Assembly: GCA_014800245.1 (NCBI GenBank)
Contig: JAAVGM010000026.1
Span: 41,676-105,675 of the forward strand
Direction of reading: 5' to 3'
Length of the DNA: 64,000 nucleotides
From: Bacteroidales bacterium
GTDB lineage: Bacteria; Bacteroidota; Bacteroidia; Bacteroidales; Muribaculaceae
Positions 27,851-38,354 of the stretch are shown here, in pieces. The translations under genes were made by a program, and so were the position numbers. The number at the start of each line of letters is the position of its first letter. Position 1 is the stretch's first letter. The notes under the pieces are model-generated. The model saw nothing but the letters and a program-made list of their open reading frames with translations, was not told the origin of the DNA and ran no database searches.

Positions 27851-28321
27851 CTATCTGAGTCGATCTGCCGATTTAAGCAAACGATCGTCAGCATTGATGC
27901 GATTAAACGCCATGATATCGGCTAAAAGCGCAATGAATGGTGCGCATACAAGCGACGACCAACTTACGGCTCCGTTATCAAAACCGGTATATGCATAAAT
28001 TGCACCGGCGGCAATCACTGCAATCAAGAATAATATCTCGATCATGCAAAGTCTTTTCTGAAGACGAAGATTCTTGAAAAGGAAAATATTGATTAAGGGG
28101 ATAATCGCACTCAGAAGAGCCACGATGAATAAGCCCCAAGTATGCATCAGATACCCCACGGGCGCACCATTGGTTGCCTCGCCTTCATAACTAAAGCCAA
28201 ATGTAGTAAAATTCAGTGTATAGTCAGGAAGTTGCACCTGCCCTAAAGACATAAATGTGAAGCATCCCATGCATATTGCTACAATAAGGAGCAATACTGA
28301 CTGCCATCTTTGGATTACCAT
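27851..28321 (-). CDS. DUF4293 family membrane protein
   Basis: 156 residues with four membrane helices: MVIQRWQSVLLLIVAICMGCF at the start, then segments near residues 50-70, 83-108 and 118-138. The MIQR(W/V)Q start and four-helix layout are typical of DUF4293, which is restricted to Bacteroidetes and has no known function. Follows the M3 peptidase on the same strand after 22 bases and ends at a strong terminator, so probably co-transcribed with that peptidase. Confidence 0.85.
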   Translation of the reverse strand: MVIQRWQSVLLLIVAICMGCFTFMSLGQVQLPDYTLNFTTFGFSYEGEATNGAPVGYLMHTWGLFIVALLSAIIPLINIFLFKNLRLQKRLCMIEILFLIAVIAAGAIYAYTGFDNGAVSWSSLVCAPFIALLADIMAFNRINADDRLLKSADRLR

Positions 28322-28343
28322 ATTTTATTTATTTTATAGCGTT

Positions 28344-30485
28344 TCACTTTTTGATTCCATCTCGACGCATCAAAGCATCCACTGTAGGCTCCTGTCCGCG
28401 GAATTCTATGTAGAGAGTCATCGGATCAACGGTGTTGCCGCTCTGAAGCATCTTGCGGAACTTATTGGCAGTCTTCTTGTCGAACAAGCCGTTTTCCTGG
28501 AATGCCGCGAAAGCATCTGCATCAAGGGCCTCACTCCACTTATAGCCGTAATAGCCGGCAGCATAACCGCCGGAGAAGATATGACCGAAAGCAGGAGATG
28601 TGAGACAACCTTCTACCGCATCAAAGCATCTTACCGGATCCATAGCCGTGCGCTCAAATTCTGCAATATCTGCCGAAGCACGCAGCGGCTCTTCGATTGT
28701 ATGATATGCCATGTCAAGATAACCGAACCCAAGCTGACGCATACATGAATATGCCGCGCCATATTGAGAGGAAGCCACAAACTTATCTATCAATTCCTGA
28801 GGCATCTTCTTCCCTGTCTTGTAATGCTTGGCAAAGCTATCAAGATATTCCTTCTGAGTGAGATAGTTTTCATTAAACTGAGAGAAAAGCTCCACGAAGT
28901 CATGCTTAACATTGGTTCCGCTGAGAGATTCATATGTAGCCTCAGAAGAAAGGCCATGAAGGGCATGACCAAACTCATGGAGGAATGTCTCTACCTCATA
29001 AGGAGTAAGAAGCACAGGGTCTTTGCCCACGGGCTTGGAGAAGTTGCAGACAATTGAAATCAGAGGAATTGTCTTGTTGCCTTCATCATCCTTGGTCTCG
29101 GCACGGAATTCAGTCATCCACGCGCCTGGACTCTTTCCGGCTCTATAGAAGAAGTCGGCATAAAGCACGCCTAAAAGCTTGCCATTGCTTTCATACACCT
29201 CGTAAGCCTTTACATCAGGATGATAAACTTCGATATCCTTATTCTCCTTAAATTTATAGCCGTAGAGCTTCGTGGCCAAGCCAAACACGCCATTGATAGT
29301 ATTGTTGAGCTCAAAATAGGGCTTCATATCTTCGTCGTTGAAAGCATAGCGCTCGCTCTTTAGTTTGTCGCTCCAGAAGGAATAATCCCATGCTTCAAGC
29401 TTAAAGTCGTTCCCCTCTGTTTTTTGAGCGAAGGCTTCAATATCAGCAAGCTCCTTTTTCATTGGCTCGGTATAATTCTTACGGAGGTTTTCAAGGAAAT
29501 CCATTACCGCCTCGGGAGTCTTTGCCATGGTGGTCTGCAGACTGTATTCCGCGAAATTCTTTTTGCCCATCAGATTGGCAATTTCAAGACGGATATTTGC
29601 AATATCCTTGAGAATTTGCACATTATCAAATTCTCCCCCTATATTGCGGCTCGAACTGAGTTCGTAAAGCTTCTTGCGAAGGTCTCTGCGAGTAGAATAT
29701 TTCATAAAGGGGGTGTAAGAGGGAGCGAACACAGTGACAAGGTATGATGTGCCGTCATCCTGTTTCCCCTCAGCCTCTAAGGCCTCCTTGGCAGCCTCTC
29801 TGTAGCCTGTCTTTATAGCTTCCGGAATCCCTGCAAGATCTTCCTCCTTAAGCCACATTGCGCAGGAGGGATCTTTCATTGCGTTAGAAACATTCTGAGA
29901 GAACTTCACATTCAAATCCGACAACTCTGCATTTAGTTTGCGATATTTCTCTCTGGCATCCCCTTCGAGAGCAGCACCTGATACGACGAATTGTTCATAT
30001 GTTTCCTCTATCAGACGACGCTGCTCTGGATTGAGGGAAGTGTCTTTATCTCTCATGTCATATACCTGACGGATACGATTCCACAATCCTTCGTTGAGAA
30101 TCACGTCTGTAGAATGCTGCGAGAGTGCCGGTGTAACTTTTGCAAGGATATTCATCATCACCGTATCGCCTGATGCGTTTTCAAGGTTGCTGAGGGCAAG
30201 CATAGAGCGTGTCAGCACCTCTCCGCTCCTGTCGAGAGCAACGATAGTGTTTTCAAATGTAGGAACACTACGCTGATTCACGATTGAAGCAATCTCTTGA
30301 TTCCTCAAACGGATTCCTTCAATCACGCCTTCTTCATAATCAGCAGGCGTGAGCGTCTTGAAGGGAAGAGTTCCATATATTCCTGTCCCTCCTGTAATCA
30401 AGGGGTTTGTTTTAGCTCCCGTTGCCTCGGATGCAAATGCAAACATTGAGACGGCGGCTAAAGAACCCATGAAAAATTTTCTCAT
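28344..30485 (-). CDS. M3 family zinc metallopeptidase (peptidyl-dipeptidase Dcp-like), exported
   Basis: 713 residues. Signal peptide (MRKFFMGSLAAVSMFAFASEATG), helical M3 fold, and the active-site motif FLHEFGHALHGL (HExxH), with the third zinc ligand Glu in SEATYESLSG about 25 residues on. The family removes C-terminal dipeptides or cleaves short peptides; export suggests use of periplasmic peptides. Length (about 690 mature) matches Dcp. Promoter at 30577-30607. Followed by the DUF4293 gene. Confidence 0.94.
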   Translation of the reverse strand: MRKFFMGSLAAVSMFAFASEATGAKTNPLITGGTGIYGTLPFKTLTPADYEEGVIEGIRLRNQEIASIVNQRSVPTFENTIVALDRSGEVLTRSMLALSNLENASGDTVMMNILAKVTPALSQHSTDVILNEGLWNRIRQVYDMRDKDTSLNPEQRRLIEETYEQFVVSGAALEGDAREKYRKLNAELSDLNVKFSQNVSNAMKDPSCAMWLKEEDLAGIPEAIKTGYREAAKEALEAEGKQDDGTSYLVTVFAPSYTPFMKYSTRRDLRKKLYELSSSRNIGGEFDNVQILKDIANIRLEIANLMGKKNFAEYSLQTTMAKTPEAVMDFLENLRKNYTEPMKKELADIEAFAQKTEGNDFKLEAWDYSFWSDKLKSERYAFNDEDMKPYFELNNTINGVFGLATKLYGYKFKENKDIEVYHPDVKAYEVYESNGKLLGVLYADFFYRAGKSPGAWMTEFRAETKDDEGNKTIPLISIVCNFSKPVGKDPVLLTPYEVETFLHEFGHALHGLSSEATYESLSGTNVKHDFVELFSQFNENYLTQKEYLDSFAKHYKTGKKMPQELIDKFVASSQYGAAYSCMRQLGFGYLDMAYHTIEEPLRASADIAEFERTAMDPVRCFDAVEGCLTSPAFGHIFSGGYAAGYYGYKWSEALDADAFAAFQENGLFDKKTANKFRKMLQSGNTVDPMTLYIEFRGQEPTVDALMRRDGIKK

Positions 30486-30576
30486 TTTGTTTATATTTTT
30501 GAATTTCGTTATTATTTTCTGAAAGAGCCTAAGCTTTCTTTATTTTATCCGGAGTCTAATCCGCCCGGTTCAATTG

Positions 30577-30607
30577 CAAATTTACAAAAAAACATCGAGT
30601 CCGCAAA
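30577..30607 (-). promoter_or_regulatory. Promoter of the M3 peptidase gene
   Basis: Minus strand TTTG (30604-30607), 19 bases, TAAATTTG (30577-30584). Predicted leader about 85 bases. The 30486-30814 gap contains this promoter and the divergent ilvD promoter. Confidence 0.75.
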
Positions 30608-30709
30608 TATTATTATCCTGTCCACCTTGCACATTATAGCTAATATTATGCAGTTTGTTCGCATAATAATCGAAATATTTGAATATTTCTAAGAAAAATG
30701 CAATTATAA

Positions 30710-30741
30710 TTTGCGTTTTAATAAAATTTTGCATAATTTTA
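30710..30741 (+). promoter_or_regulatory. Promoter of the ilv-thr operon
   Basis: TTTG at 30710-30713, 20 bases, TAATTTTA at 30734-30741 (last base off consensus). Leader of roughly 65 bases to the ilvD ATG. No leader peptide rich in Ile, Val, Leu or Thr and no terminator/antiterminator pair was found, so control is probably not classical attenuation. Confidence 0.65.
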
Positions 30742-30814
30742 CGCTTTCAAATTTTGCGATGGAAAATGTCGGATGTTGCTTTGCATGCTTTCCATCCATA
30801 CAGGTAAGAAGATT

Positions 30815-32644
30815 ATGGTTAATAAACTAAGAAGCTACGCCAGTACTTTCGGCAGGCGTATGGCCGGAGCCAGAGCATTATGGCGAGCAAATGGAATGAA
30901 AGAGGAGCAGATCGGAAAACCGATTATTGCCGTGGTGAATTCTTTCACTCAATTTGTGCCCGGACATACACACCTTCATGAGATCGGCCAGATTGTGAAG
31001 CAGGAGATTGAGGCTCAGGGATGTTTCGCCGCTGAGTTCAATACCATTGCGATTGATGATGGGATCGCAATGGGTCACGACGGGATGCTCTATTCTCTCC
31101 CCTCTCGCGATCTTATTGCTGATTCTGTGGAATATATGGTGAATGCCCATAAAGCAGATGCTATGATTTGCATCAGCAATTGCGATAAGGTCACTCCCGG
31201 TATGCTTATGGCAGCAATGCGTCTCAATATACCTGCGATTTTCGTTTCCGGAGGTCCGATGGAAGCCGGCAACGTGAATGGGAAAAAGGTGGATCTAATC
31301 AATATAATGATTGATTCTGCTGATAATTCCAAATCGGATGAAGAGGTGGATGCATTGGAGAAGAACGGATGTCCTACATGTGGCTCATGCTCCGGAATGT
31401 TCACAGCCAATTCAATGAATTCTCTAAATGAGGCTATCGGATTGGCTTTGCCCGGCAACGGAACTATCCTTGCTTCCCATAAAAACCGAATCAATCTCTT
31501 CAAGGAGGCTGCCCGCAAGATTGTAGAGAATACATATAAATATTATCGCGATGGTGATGAAAGCGTTCTTCCTCGCAGCATAGCCTCAAGAGATGCAATG
31601 CTCAATGCAATGACTCTTGATATCGCCATGGGTGGAAGCACCAATACTGTCCTCCATCTCCTCGCTGTGGCTAATGAAGCAGGCGCGGATTTCTCCATGG
31701 CAGATATCGATATGCTATCTCGACGCACCCCCGTTCTTTGCAAAGTTGCCCCTAACAGCGATTACCATATTGAGGATGTCAATCGTGCCGGCGGTATCCT
31801 TTCTATTATGAAGGAGCTTGCTAAAGAAGGACTGGTAAATACGGACGTCAAGCGTGTAGATGGTCTGTCGCTTGGAGAGGCTATTGAGAAGTATGCAGTT
31901 GGCGGAAAAGAATATGGCGAATATGCTGAAACGCTGTGGCTTTCTGCCCCCGGGGGACGACACACTACCGAGATGGGATCTCAAGAGAACACCTATAAGG
32001 AGCTTGATACCGATCGCACTTCCGGATGTATTCGCGATTTCGATCATGCTTTTGTTAAAGATGGCGGATTGGCGGTGCTGAAAGGGAATATTGCCGTGGA
32101 TGGATGTGTGGTAAAGACGGCAGGAGTAGATGAAAGCATATTTAAATTCTCAGGTCCTGCAAAGGTTTTCAATTCTCAGGAAGAAGCTGTAGAGGGTATT
32201 TTATCAGATAAGGTGAAGAGCGGAGATGTGGTCGTGATTCTCTATGAAGGTCCTAAGGGAGGTCCCGGAATGCAGGAGATGCTCTACCCCACCAGCTATA
32301 TCAAGAGCAAACATCTTGGGAAGGAATGTGCCCTCATCACTGATGGGCGCTTCTCGGGAGGCACTTCCGGTCTTTCGATAGGCCATATCTCTCCCGAAGC
32401 TGCTGCAGGAGGCGACATTGCTCTGGTGAAAGATGGCGATATAATTGATATCAATATTCCCGAGCGCTCGATAAATGTCCGTATTTCTGATGAAGAATTG
32501 GCAAAGCGGCGTGAGGAGGAAAAGGCATTTGGAAAAGATGCCTACACTCCCAGATCCAGAGACAGATATATAAGCCGTGCGCTGAAAGCATACGCGGCAT
32601 CAGTTACATCCGCAGATAAGGGCGGTGTCAGAAAAGAACTTTAA
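30815..32644 (+). CDS. ilvD: Dihydroxy-acid dehydratase
   Basis: 609 residues from the ATG at 30815, preceded by an AGGTAAGAAG-like purine stretch. The frame is open 42 bases further up, but [23 protein letters not shown] is the family start. Iron-sulfur cysteines in [12 protein letters not shown] and [18 protein letters not shown]-terminal [21 protein letters not shown]. Dehydrates dihydroxy acids to the 2-oxo acids leading to valine, isoleucine and leucine. First gene of the ilvD-ilvB-ilvN-ilvC-thrA-HSK-thrC unit; ilvB starts 10 bases on. Confidence 0.98.
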   Translation: MVNKLRSYASTFGRRMAGARALWRANGMKEEQIGKPIIAVVNSFTQFVPGHTHLHEIGQIVKQEIEAQGCFAAEFNTIAIDDGIAMGHDGMLYSLPSRDLIADSVEYMVNAHKADAMICISNCDKVTPGMLMAAMRLNIPAIFVSGGPMEAGNVNGKKVDLINIMIDSADNSKSDEEVDALEKNGCPTCGSCSGMFTANSMNSLNEAIGLALPGNGTILASHKNRINLFKEAARKIVENTYKYYRDGDESVLPRSIASRDAMLNAMTLDIAMGGSTNTVLHLLAVANEAGADFSMADIDMLSRRTPVLCKVAPNSDYHIEDVNRAGGILSIMKELAKEGLVNTDVKRVDGLSLGEAIEKYAVGGKEYGEYAETLWLSAPGGRHTTEMGSQENTYKELDTDRTSGCIRDFDHAFVKDGGLAVLKGNIAVDGCVVKTAGVDESIFKFSGPAKVFNSQEEAVEGILSDKVKSGDVVVILYEGPKGGPGMQEMLYPTSYIKSKHLGKECALITDGRFSGGTSGLSIGHISPEAAAGGDIALVKDGDIIDINIPERSINVRISDEELAKRREEEKAFGKDAYTPRSRDRYISRALKAYAASVTSADKGGVRKEL

Positions 32645-32654
32645 ACGATATCCT

Positions 32655-34379
32655 ATGAGCAATTTGATTTCCGGCGCGGAAATACTTATGAGGTCGCTGA
32701 TCGACCAAGGGGCAAAAAATATATTCGGTTATCCGGGCGGCACAATTATGCCGGTGTATGATAAGTTGTATGATTATTCCGACCGTCTCACTCATTACCT
32801 TGCACGTCATGAGCAAGGTGCAATCCATGCTGCCGAAGGTTTCGCACGTGTCACCGGTGAGACCGGAGTTGTATTTGCCACTTCCGGTCCAGGAGCGATG
32901 AATCTTCTTACCGGTCTTAATGATGCCCTTATAGATAGCACGCCGCTGGTAGCTGTTACCGGACAGGTGGCTACTCCCTTTCTTGGAAAGGATGCATTTC
33001 AGGAATCGGATATTGTAAGCGTGACGCTCCCTGTCACTAAATGGACAATTCAGGTTCGTAAGCCTGAGGATATAGCTCCGGCTATTGCCAAGGCTTTCTA
33101 TATCGCTAATTCGGGACGACCTGGCCCCGTAGTGGTGGATCTTACAAAGGATGCTCAGACAGCCCTTGCAGAGTATAAGCCCGAAAAATGCGAGTATATC
33201 CGAAGTTATCAGCCGAACCCGGATATTAAGGATTCAGTGATTTTGGAGGCAGCCGAGCTAATCAACAATTCCAAGCGCCCTTTGATTCTTGCCGGGCATG
33301 GAATTGCGATTGCCAAAGCTGAGGATTTACTTCTTGATTTGGCGGAAAAGGCTCAAATACCTGTGGGATGCACAATGCTAGGGCTTTCCTCTATCCCCTC
33401 TTCCCATCCTTTATATAAAGGGATGTTGGGGATGCACGGGAATATCGGACCGAATATCAATACCAATAAAGCTGACGTTATTATCGCTTTAGGTATGAGA
33501 TTCGACGATCGTGTCACCGGCGACGTAAAGAAATATGCACCTGATGCAAAGATCATTCATGTAGATATCGATGCCAGCGAATTTGATAAATGCGTGAAAA
33601 GCGATATCCATGTGCATGGATGTGTAAATCAAGCCCTGAAAAAACTTATCCCCTTCATCAATGAAGCTAATCATCAGGAATGGCTTGATAGTTTCAAGCA
33701 GCATGAAGAGGTGGAGCGCACAAGGGTTATGGATCGCGAGATCAACGCTTCCACCCCCGACGGAAAGATGCTGATGGGTGAAGTGATCACAAAAGTGAGC
33801 AAAGCCTTTGGTGATGATGCCATTCTTATCACGGATGTAGGTCAAAACCAGATGTTCGCCGTGAAATATTTCGGTTTCAAATCTCCGAGAAGTATAGTCA
33901 CTTCAGGAGGTCTTGGCACAATGGGTTTCGGACTTCCTGCATCGATTGGTGCAAAAATCGGCGAACCGGATAGGAATGTGGTTCTTTTTGTAGGAGATGG
34001 CGGTTTCCAGATGACAATCGAGGAATTGGGCATGATTATGGAGTATAATCTCGGAGTGAAAATTGTGCTTCTTAATAATAATTTCCTCGGAAACGTGCGT
34101 CAGTGGCAGCATCTTTTCTTCAACGGTCGTTTTTCGGCAACCCCTATGTTAAATCCTGATTTCAGGATGATAGCCGACGCATATGGTCTCCCTGCTGAAG
34201 ATGTCTCTTCCCGTGATGAGCTCGACGGAGCAATCAAGCGTATGGCGGAACATACCGGAGCATATATAATCAATGTGAACATCGAGCCTACCGATATGGT
34301 GTTCCCTATGACTCCTCCCGGATCAGGTGTAGATGAAATCATGTTGTCGGAAAATGAATATTATAAACCCGAAAATTAA
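32655..34379 (+). CDS. ilvB: Acetolactate synthase large subunit
   Basis: 574 residues from the ATG at 32655 (MSNLISGAEILMRSLIDQGA). TPP-dependent enzyme: substrate loop IFGYPGGTIMPVYDKLYD, catalytic Glu in LARHEQGAIHAAEG, TPP-binding GDGGFQMTIEELG...NNNFLGNVRQWQ. Joins two pyruvates, or pyruvate and 2-oxobutyrate. The small regulatory subunit follows after 5 bases. Confidence 0.98.
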   Translation: MSNLISGAEILMRSLIDQGAKNIFGYPGGTIMPVYDKLYDYSDRLTHYLARHEQGAIHAAEGFARVTGETGVVFATSGPGAMNLLTGLNDALIDSTPLVAVTGQVATPFLGKDAFQESDIVSVTLPVTKWTIQVRKPEDIAPAIAKAFYIANSGRPGPVVVDLTKDAQTALAEYKPEKCEYIRSYQPNPDIKDSVILEAAELINNSKRPLILAGHGIAIAKAEDLLLDLAEKAQIPVGCTMLGLSSIPSSHPLYKGMLGMHGNIGPNINTNKADVIIALGMRFDDRVTGDVKKYAPDAKIIHVDIDASEFDKCVKSDIHVHGCVNQALKKLIPFINEANHQEWLDSFKQHEEVERTRVMDREINASTPDGKMLMGEVITKVSKAFGDDAILITDVGQNQMFAVKYFGFKSPRSIVTSGGLGTMGFGLPASIGAKIGEPDRNVVLFVGDGGFQMTIEELGMIMEYNLGVKIVLLNNNFLGNVRQWQHLFFNGRFSATPMLNPDFRMIADAYGLPAEDVSSRDELDGAIKRMAEHTGAYIINVNIEPTDMVFPMTPPGSGVDEIMLSENEYYKPEN

Positions 34380-34384
34380 TAAGA

Positions 34385-34642
34385 ATGGAAAATCAGCTCT
34401 ATACTATCGAGGTTTATTCCGAGAATCATGTAGGCGTGTTGCATCAAGTTGCGATGACTTTCAGCCGTAGATGTGTCAACATCGAATATCTTGAAGCAAA
34501 GCCATGTTCTACAGAGGGCGTGCATATGATCACAGTAATGTTCCGCAGCACACCGGAGATAATGAAGCAGATTGTGAAGCAGATTGAAAAGAGAGTAGAT
34601 GTGCTTCGAGTTTCACTTCTTCCAAATAAATACGGCGAATAG
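34385..34642 (+). CDS. ilvN: Acetolactate synthase small (regulatory) subunit
   Basis: 85-residue single ACT domain (YTIEVYSENHVGVLHQVAMTFSRRCVNIEYLEAKPC). Confers valine feedback control on the large subunit. It lacks the longer C-terminal domain of the 160-residue IlvH type, so it is the short IlvN/IlvM-like form. Placed between ilvB and ilvC. Confidence 0.93.
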   Translation: MENQLYTIEVYSENHVGVLHQVAMTFSRRCVNIEYLEAKPCSTEGVHMITVMFRSTPEIMKQIVKQIEKRVDVLRVSLLPNKYGE

Positions 34643-34735
34643 GCAATATTCTGAAAGCATATCCGAGGATAAATGATTGCTTTCAGCAACCCAAATCAAT
34701 CATAGAAATAATATCAACCATAAACAAATTATATT

Positions 34736-35779
34736 ATGGCAAAACTTAAATTCGGAGAAATCGAAGAAACAGTAGTGACTCGTGAAGAATTCCCTGTTGA
34801 AAAAGCTCGCGAGATTTTGAAAGATGAGACTATAGCCGTAATCGGCTATGGAGTGCAAGGTCCGGGACAAGCTCTTAACTTGCGCGATAATGGCTTCAAC
34901 GTAATTGTTGGTCAGCGTGAAGGCAAAACCTACGACAAGGCTGTTGCCGACGGCTGGGTACCAGGTGAAACACTTTTCTCAATCGAGGAAGCATGCGCAA
35001 AGGGCACAATCATCATGTGTCTTCTTTCCGACGCTGCTGTGATTTCCGTTTGGCCTACAATCAAAAAACACCTCACTCCCGGAAAGGCTCTTTATTTCTC
35101 TCATGGATTCGCCATCGCTTGGCCTGACCGCACAGGCGTGGTTGCCCCTAAGGATATCGACCTTATCCTTGTTGCCCCCAAGGGATCAGGTACATCTCTC
35201 CGCACTATGTTCCTCGAAGGACGCGGTTTGAATTCAAGTTATGCCGTTGAGCAGGATTACACAGGCCGCGCACTTGATCGCACTCTTGCTCTCGCTATCG
35301 GTATCGGTTCCGGATATATCTTCGAAACCACCTTCAAGCGCGAGGCTTATAGCGACCTAACCGGCGAGCGTGGTTCGCTGATGGGTGCTATCCAGGGTCT
35401 CCTCCTTGCCCAGTATGAGGTGCTCCGTGAGAATGGGCACTCCCCTTCTGAGGCTTTCAATGAAACTGTAGAGGAGCTTACACAGTCGCTTATGCCTCTC
35501 TTTGCAGCAAAGGGGATGGATTGGATGTATGCCAATTGTTCCACTACAGCTCAGCGTGGTGCACTCGATTGGATGACTCCTTTCCACGATGCTATCAAGC
35601 CTGTGGTTGAAAAGCTATATAATAGTGTAGCCACAGGTGTCGAAGCGCAGAATTCTATCGATTCCAATTCTAAGCCCGGCTATCGTGAGGGTTTGGAGAA
35701 GGAGCTTAAGGATCTCCGCGAAAGCGAGATGTGGCAGGTTGGCGCTGTGGTTCGTCAGCTCCGCCCTGAAAATAACTAA
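34736..35779 (+). CDS. ilvC: Ketol-acid reductoisomerase
   Basis: 347 residues. Rossmann motif VIGYGVQGPGQALNLRDNG, then the knotted C-terminal domain with metal ligands in ERGSLMGAIQGLLLAQYE and the conserved E-rich KREAYSDL region. Isomerises and reduces acetolactate or acetohydroxybutyrate, with NAD(P)H. Slightly longer at the N-terminus than the 330-residue class I form. Follows ilvN after 93 bases. Confidence 0.97.
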   Translation: MAKLKFGEIEETVVTREEFPVEKAREILKDETIAVIGYGVQGPGQALNLRDNGFNVIVGQREGKTYDKAVADGWVPGETLFSIEEACAKGTIIMCLLSDAAVISVWPTIKKHLTPGKALYFSHGFAIAWPDRTGVVAPKDIDLILVAPKGSGTSLRTMFLEGRGLNSSYAVEQDYTGRALDRTLALAIGIGSGYIFETTFKREAYSDLTGERGSLMGAIQGLLLAQYEVLRENGHSPSEAFNETVEELTQSLMPLFAAKGMDWMYANCSTTAQRGALDWMTPFHDAIKPVVEKLYNSVATGVEAQNSIDSNSKPGYREGLEKELKDLRESEMWQVGAVVRQLRPENN

Positions 35780-35794
35780 TTTGATCTAAATGAT

Positions 35795-35820
35795 GATGGC
35801 TCATCCTTAGATGAGCCATC
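35795..35820 (+). other. Perfect 11-bp hairpin between ilvC and thrA
   Basis: GATGGCTCATC, loop CTTA, GATGAGCCATC, followed by ACCATCATTAAATAAAG with no T tract. Without a T run it is not an intrinsic terminator on this strand. It may mark an mRNA processing or stability point between the ilv and thr halves of the operon. Confidence 0.6.
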
Positions 35821-35843
35821 ACCATCATTAAATAAAGTCGAAA

Positions 35844-38279
35844 ATGAAGGTATTGAAGTTTGGCGGGTCATCTGTCGGCACTCCGGAGAGTCTTGCTAAC
35901 GTGAAGAAAATCGTAGAGGATATTCCTGAAAGGAAAATTGTTGTGGTGTCTGCATTAGGCGGCATCACCGATCTTCTTATTTCCACTGCCAAATTGGCCG
36001 TGGCTGATGATATTCGCTATCTTGATTCTTATGCTCGAATCGTGGAGCGTCACCTTGATATAATAGAGAAAGTGGTTCCTTCCGAGCATCGTAAAGCCAC
36101 GGAAACATTGGTGAAGATGATGCTTGAAGAACTCGGCAATATATATAAAGGTGTGATGCTGCTTCACGATCTTTCGCCTCGCGCTCTCAATATTATAGTA
36201 AGCTATGGCGAACGTCTATCGAGCATTATTGTGGCTAACACCATAACAAACGCCACACATTTTGATTCGCGAACCTTCATTAAGACCAAAAGAAATCTTC
36301 ATGGTGAAGATATACTTGACTCCCAAACCACAAATTCTCTGATTGAGAAAAATGTAGGGGAAGCAGATTGGTCAACAGCCGTGATGGGTGGATTCATCTC
36401 ATCCGATCTGAATGGAGAGGTGACTAATCTCGGAAGAGGAGGTTCGGATTACACCGCAGCAATCATGGCAGCGGCATTTGATGCCGAGATACTTGAAATA
36501 TGGACTGATGTGGATGGCTTCATGACTGCTGATCCTCGTGTGATAGATAATGCCTATGTGATTGATTCGCTATCCTTCACTGAGGCGATGGAGCTATGCA
36601 ATTTCGGTGCAAAGGTGATATATCCCCCCACAATCTATCCTGTTTATCATAAGAATATTCCTATTCTTGTTAAGAATACATTCAACCCCTCGGCTCCCGG
36701 CACTCTTATCAGCAATGAGAAATCAACAAGTGGAAAACCGATAAAGGGTATCTCTTCTATCAATGACACATGCCTTGTCACCCTCACCAGTCTCTGCATG
36801 GTGGGTGTGATCGGTGTCAATTCCCGAATTTTCGACGCTCTAAAGAATCGTGGTGTAAGCGTATTCCTCGTGAGTCAGGCAGCAAGTGAAAATAACACTA
36901 CTATTGCGGTTAGAAATGCAGATGCCGAGCTCGCGGTGGAGACTCTCAAAGAAGAGTTTGCAGCTGAATTAGAGTCGGGAATGTTTAACGACATTAAAGC
37001 AGAACACGACCTGGCCACGGTGGCCGTTGTTGGAGAGAATATGAAGCACACCACCGGTTTGGCAGGGAAGCTCTTCAATACCATGGGTCGCAACGGCATC
37101 AATGTCATTGCTTGTGCGCAAGGTGCATCCGAGACTAATATCTCTTTTGTGATTAGAAAGGATAGTTTGCGCAAAGCCTTGAATGTGATTCATGATTCTT
37201 TCTTCCTTTCGGAAACCCAGGTACTTAATATTTTCCTCGCAGGAACCGGCAATGTTGGCAGTATTCTTCTCCGGCAGATTGCAAAGCAGCAGGAAAAACT
37301 GATGAAGGAGAAGAATCTTCGCATCAATGTAGTGGGTATAGCAACAAGCAAACGAGCCGTATTTAATCGCGATGGTCTCGATATTACTCGTTTCCGCGAA
37401 GAGTTGGCAGAAAAAGGGATCGACAGTAATCCGGAGATATTGAAGGAAAATATTTTGAAGATGAATATTTTCAATTCTGTCTTTGTGGATTGCACTGCTT
37501 CGCCTGATGTGGCTGCCCTATATGCCGATCTTCTCGAGAACAACGTGAATGTTGTCGCCGCCAATAAGATTGCAGCTTCTTCATCCTACGAGTCTTATAA
37601 AAACTTAAAGGATACAGCCCGCAAGAAGGATGTGAAATATCTTTTTGAAACCAATGTAGGTGCAGGTCTCCCCATTATCAACACTATCAATTCAATGATC
37701 AACTCCGGCGACAAGATTCTCAAAATTGAGGCAGTCGTATCGGGGACACTGAATTATATCTTCAACGTCCTTTCAAAGGATATTACTTTAAGCAAGGCGG
37801 TTAGAATGGCAAAAGAGGCCGGTTACACAGAACCGGATCCACGAATCGACTTATCAGGTAAAGATGTGATCCGAAAGCTTGTAATCCTTGCCCGCGAGGC
37901 CGGGTATAAAGTCGAGCAGGAGGATGTAAAAAGAAATCTTTTTGTTCCTGAGAAGTTTTTTGAAGGAACCCCTGAAGAATTTATAGATAATATAAAGGAA
38001 CTCGATAAGGAATTTGAGCAGAAACGCGCAGCGGCGGAGGAATGCAACAACCATTTCCGTTTTGTTGCGGCCCTTGATAATGGAGATGTCAGCGTTGGGT
38101 TGCGACTTGTGGATTCCACACATCCCTTCTACACCCTTGCAGGAAGCAACAATGTAATTCTGCTCACAACAGAACGGTATATGGAAGATCCGATGGTAAT
38201 CAAAGGATATGGAGCAGGAGCAGAGGTAACAGCTGCAGGTGTATTCGCCGATATTATCAGCATTGCCAATATTAGATAA
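35844..38279 (+). CDS. thrA: Bifunctional aspartokinase / homoserine dehydrogenase
   Basis: 811 residues. Aspartokinase domain first (KFGGSSVGTPESL, GRGGSDYTAAIMAAA, TDVDGFMTADPR), two ACT domains around residues 310-455 for feedback control, then a homoserine dehydrogenase from about 460 (IFLAGTGNVGSILLRQ, AANKIAASSSYESY, SGTLNYIFNVL, GYTEPDPRIDLSGKDVIRKLVILAREAG). Catalyses steps 1 and 3 from aspartate to homoserine. Leads the threonine half of the operon. Confidence 0.98.
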   Translation: MKVLKFGGSSVGTPESLANVKKIVEDIPERKIVVVSALGGITDLLISTAKLAVADDIRYLDSYARIVERHLDIIEKVVPSEHRKATETLVKMMLEELGNIYKGVMLLHDLSPRALNIIVSYGERLSSIIVANTITNATHFDSRTFIKTKRNLHGEDILDSQTTNSLIEKNVGEADWSTAVMGGFISSDLNGEVTNLGRGGSDYTAAIMAAAFDAEILEIWTDVDGFMTADPRVIDNAYVIDSLSFTEAMELCNFGAKVIYPPTIYPVYHKNIPILVKNTFNPSAPGTLISNEKSTSGKPIKGISSINDTCLVTLTSLCMVGVIGVNSRIFDALKNRGVSVFLVSQAASENNTTIAVRNADAELAVETLKEEFAAELESGMFNDIKAEHDLATVAVVGENMKHTTGLAGKLFNTMGRNGINVIACAQGASETNISFVIRKDSLRKALNVIHDSFFLSETQVLNIFLAGTGNVGSILLRQIAKQQEKLMKEKNLRINVVGIATSKRAVFNRDGLDITRFREELAEKGIDSNPEILKENILKMNIFNSVFVDCTASPDVAALYADLLENNVNVVAANKIAASSSYESYKNLKDTARKKDVKYLFETNVGAGLPIINTINSMINSGDKILKIEAVVSGTLNYIFNVLSKDITLSKAVRMAKEAGYTEPDPRIDLSGKDVIRKLVILAREAGYKVEQEDVKRNLFVPEKFFEGTPEEFIDNIKELDKEFEQKRAAAEECNNHFRFVAALDNGDVSVGLRLVDSTHPFYTLAGSNNVILLTTERYMEDPMVIKGYGAGAEVTAAGVFADIISIANIR

Positions 38280-38354
38280 GGTTAATTATAACCTTATAAC
38301 TTCATAACTCCTTTAACTTATAACTTCATTCCCTTACCCTGTAAATATAAGTCT

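Noticed and set aside
30748..30814. Attenuator leader peptide before ilvD
   Set aside because: The short upstream frame has no cluster of Ile, Leu, Val or Thr codons and no competing hairpins were found.
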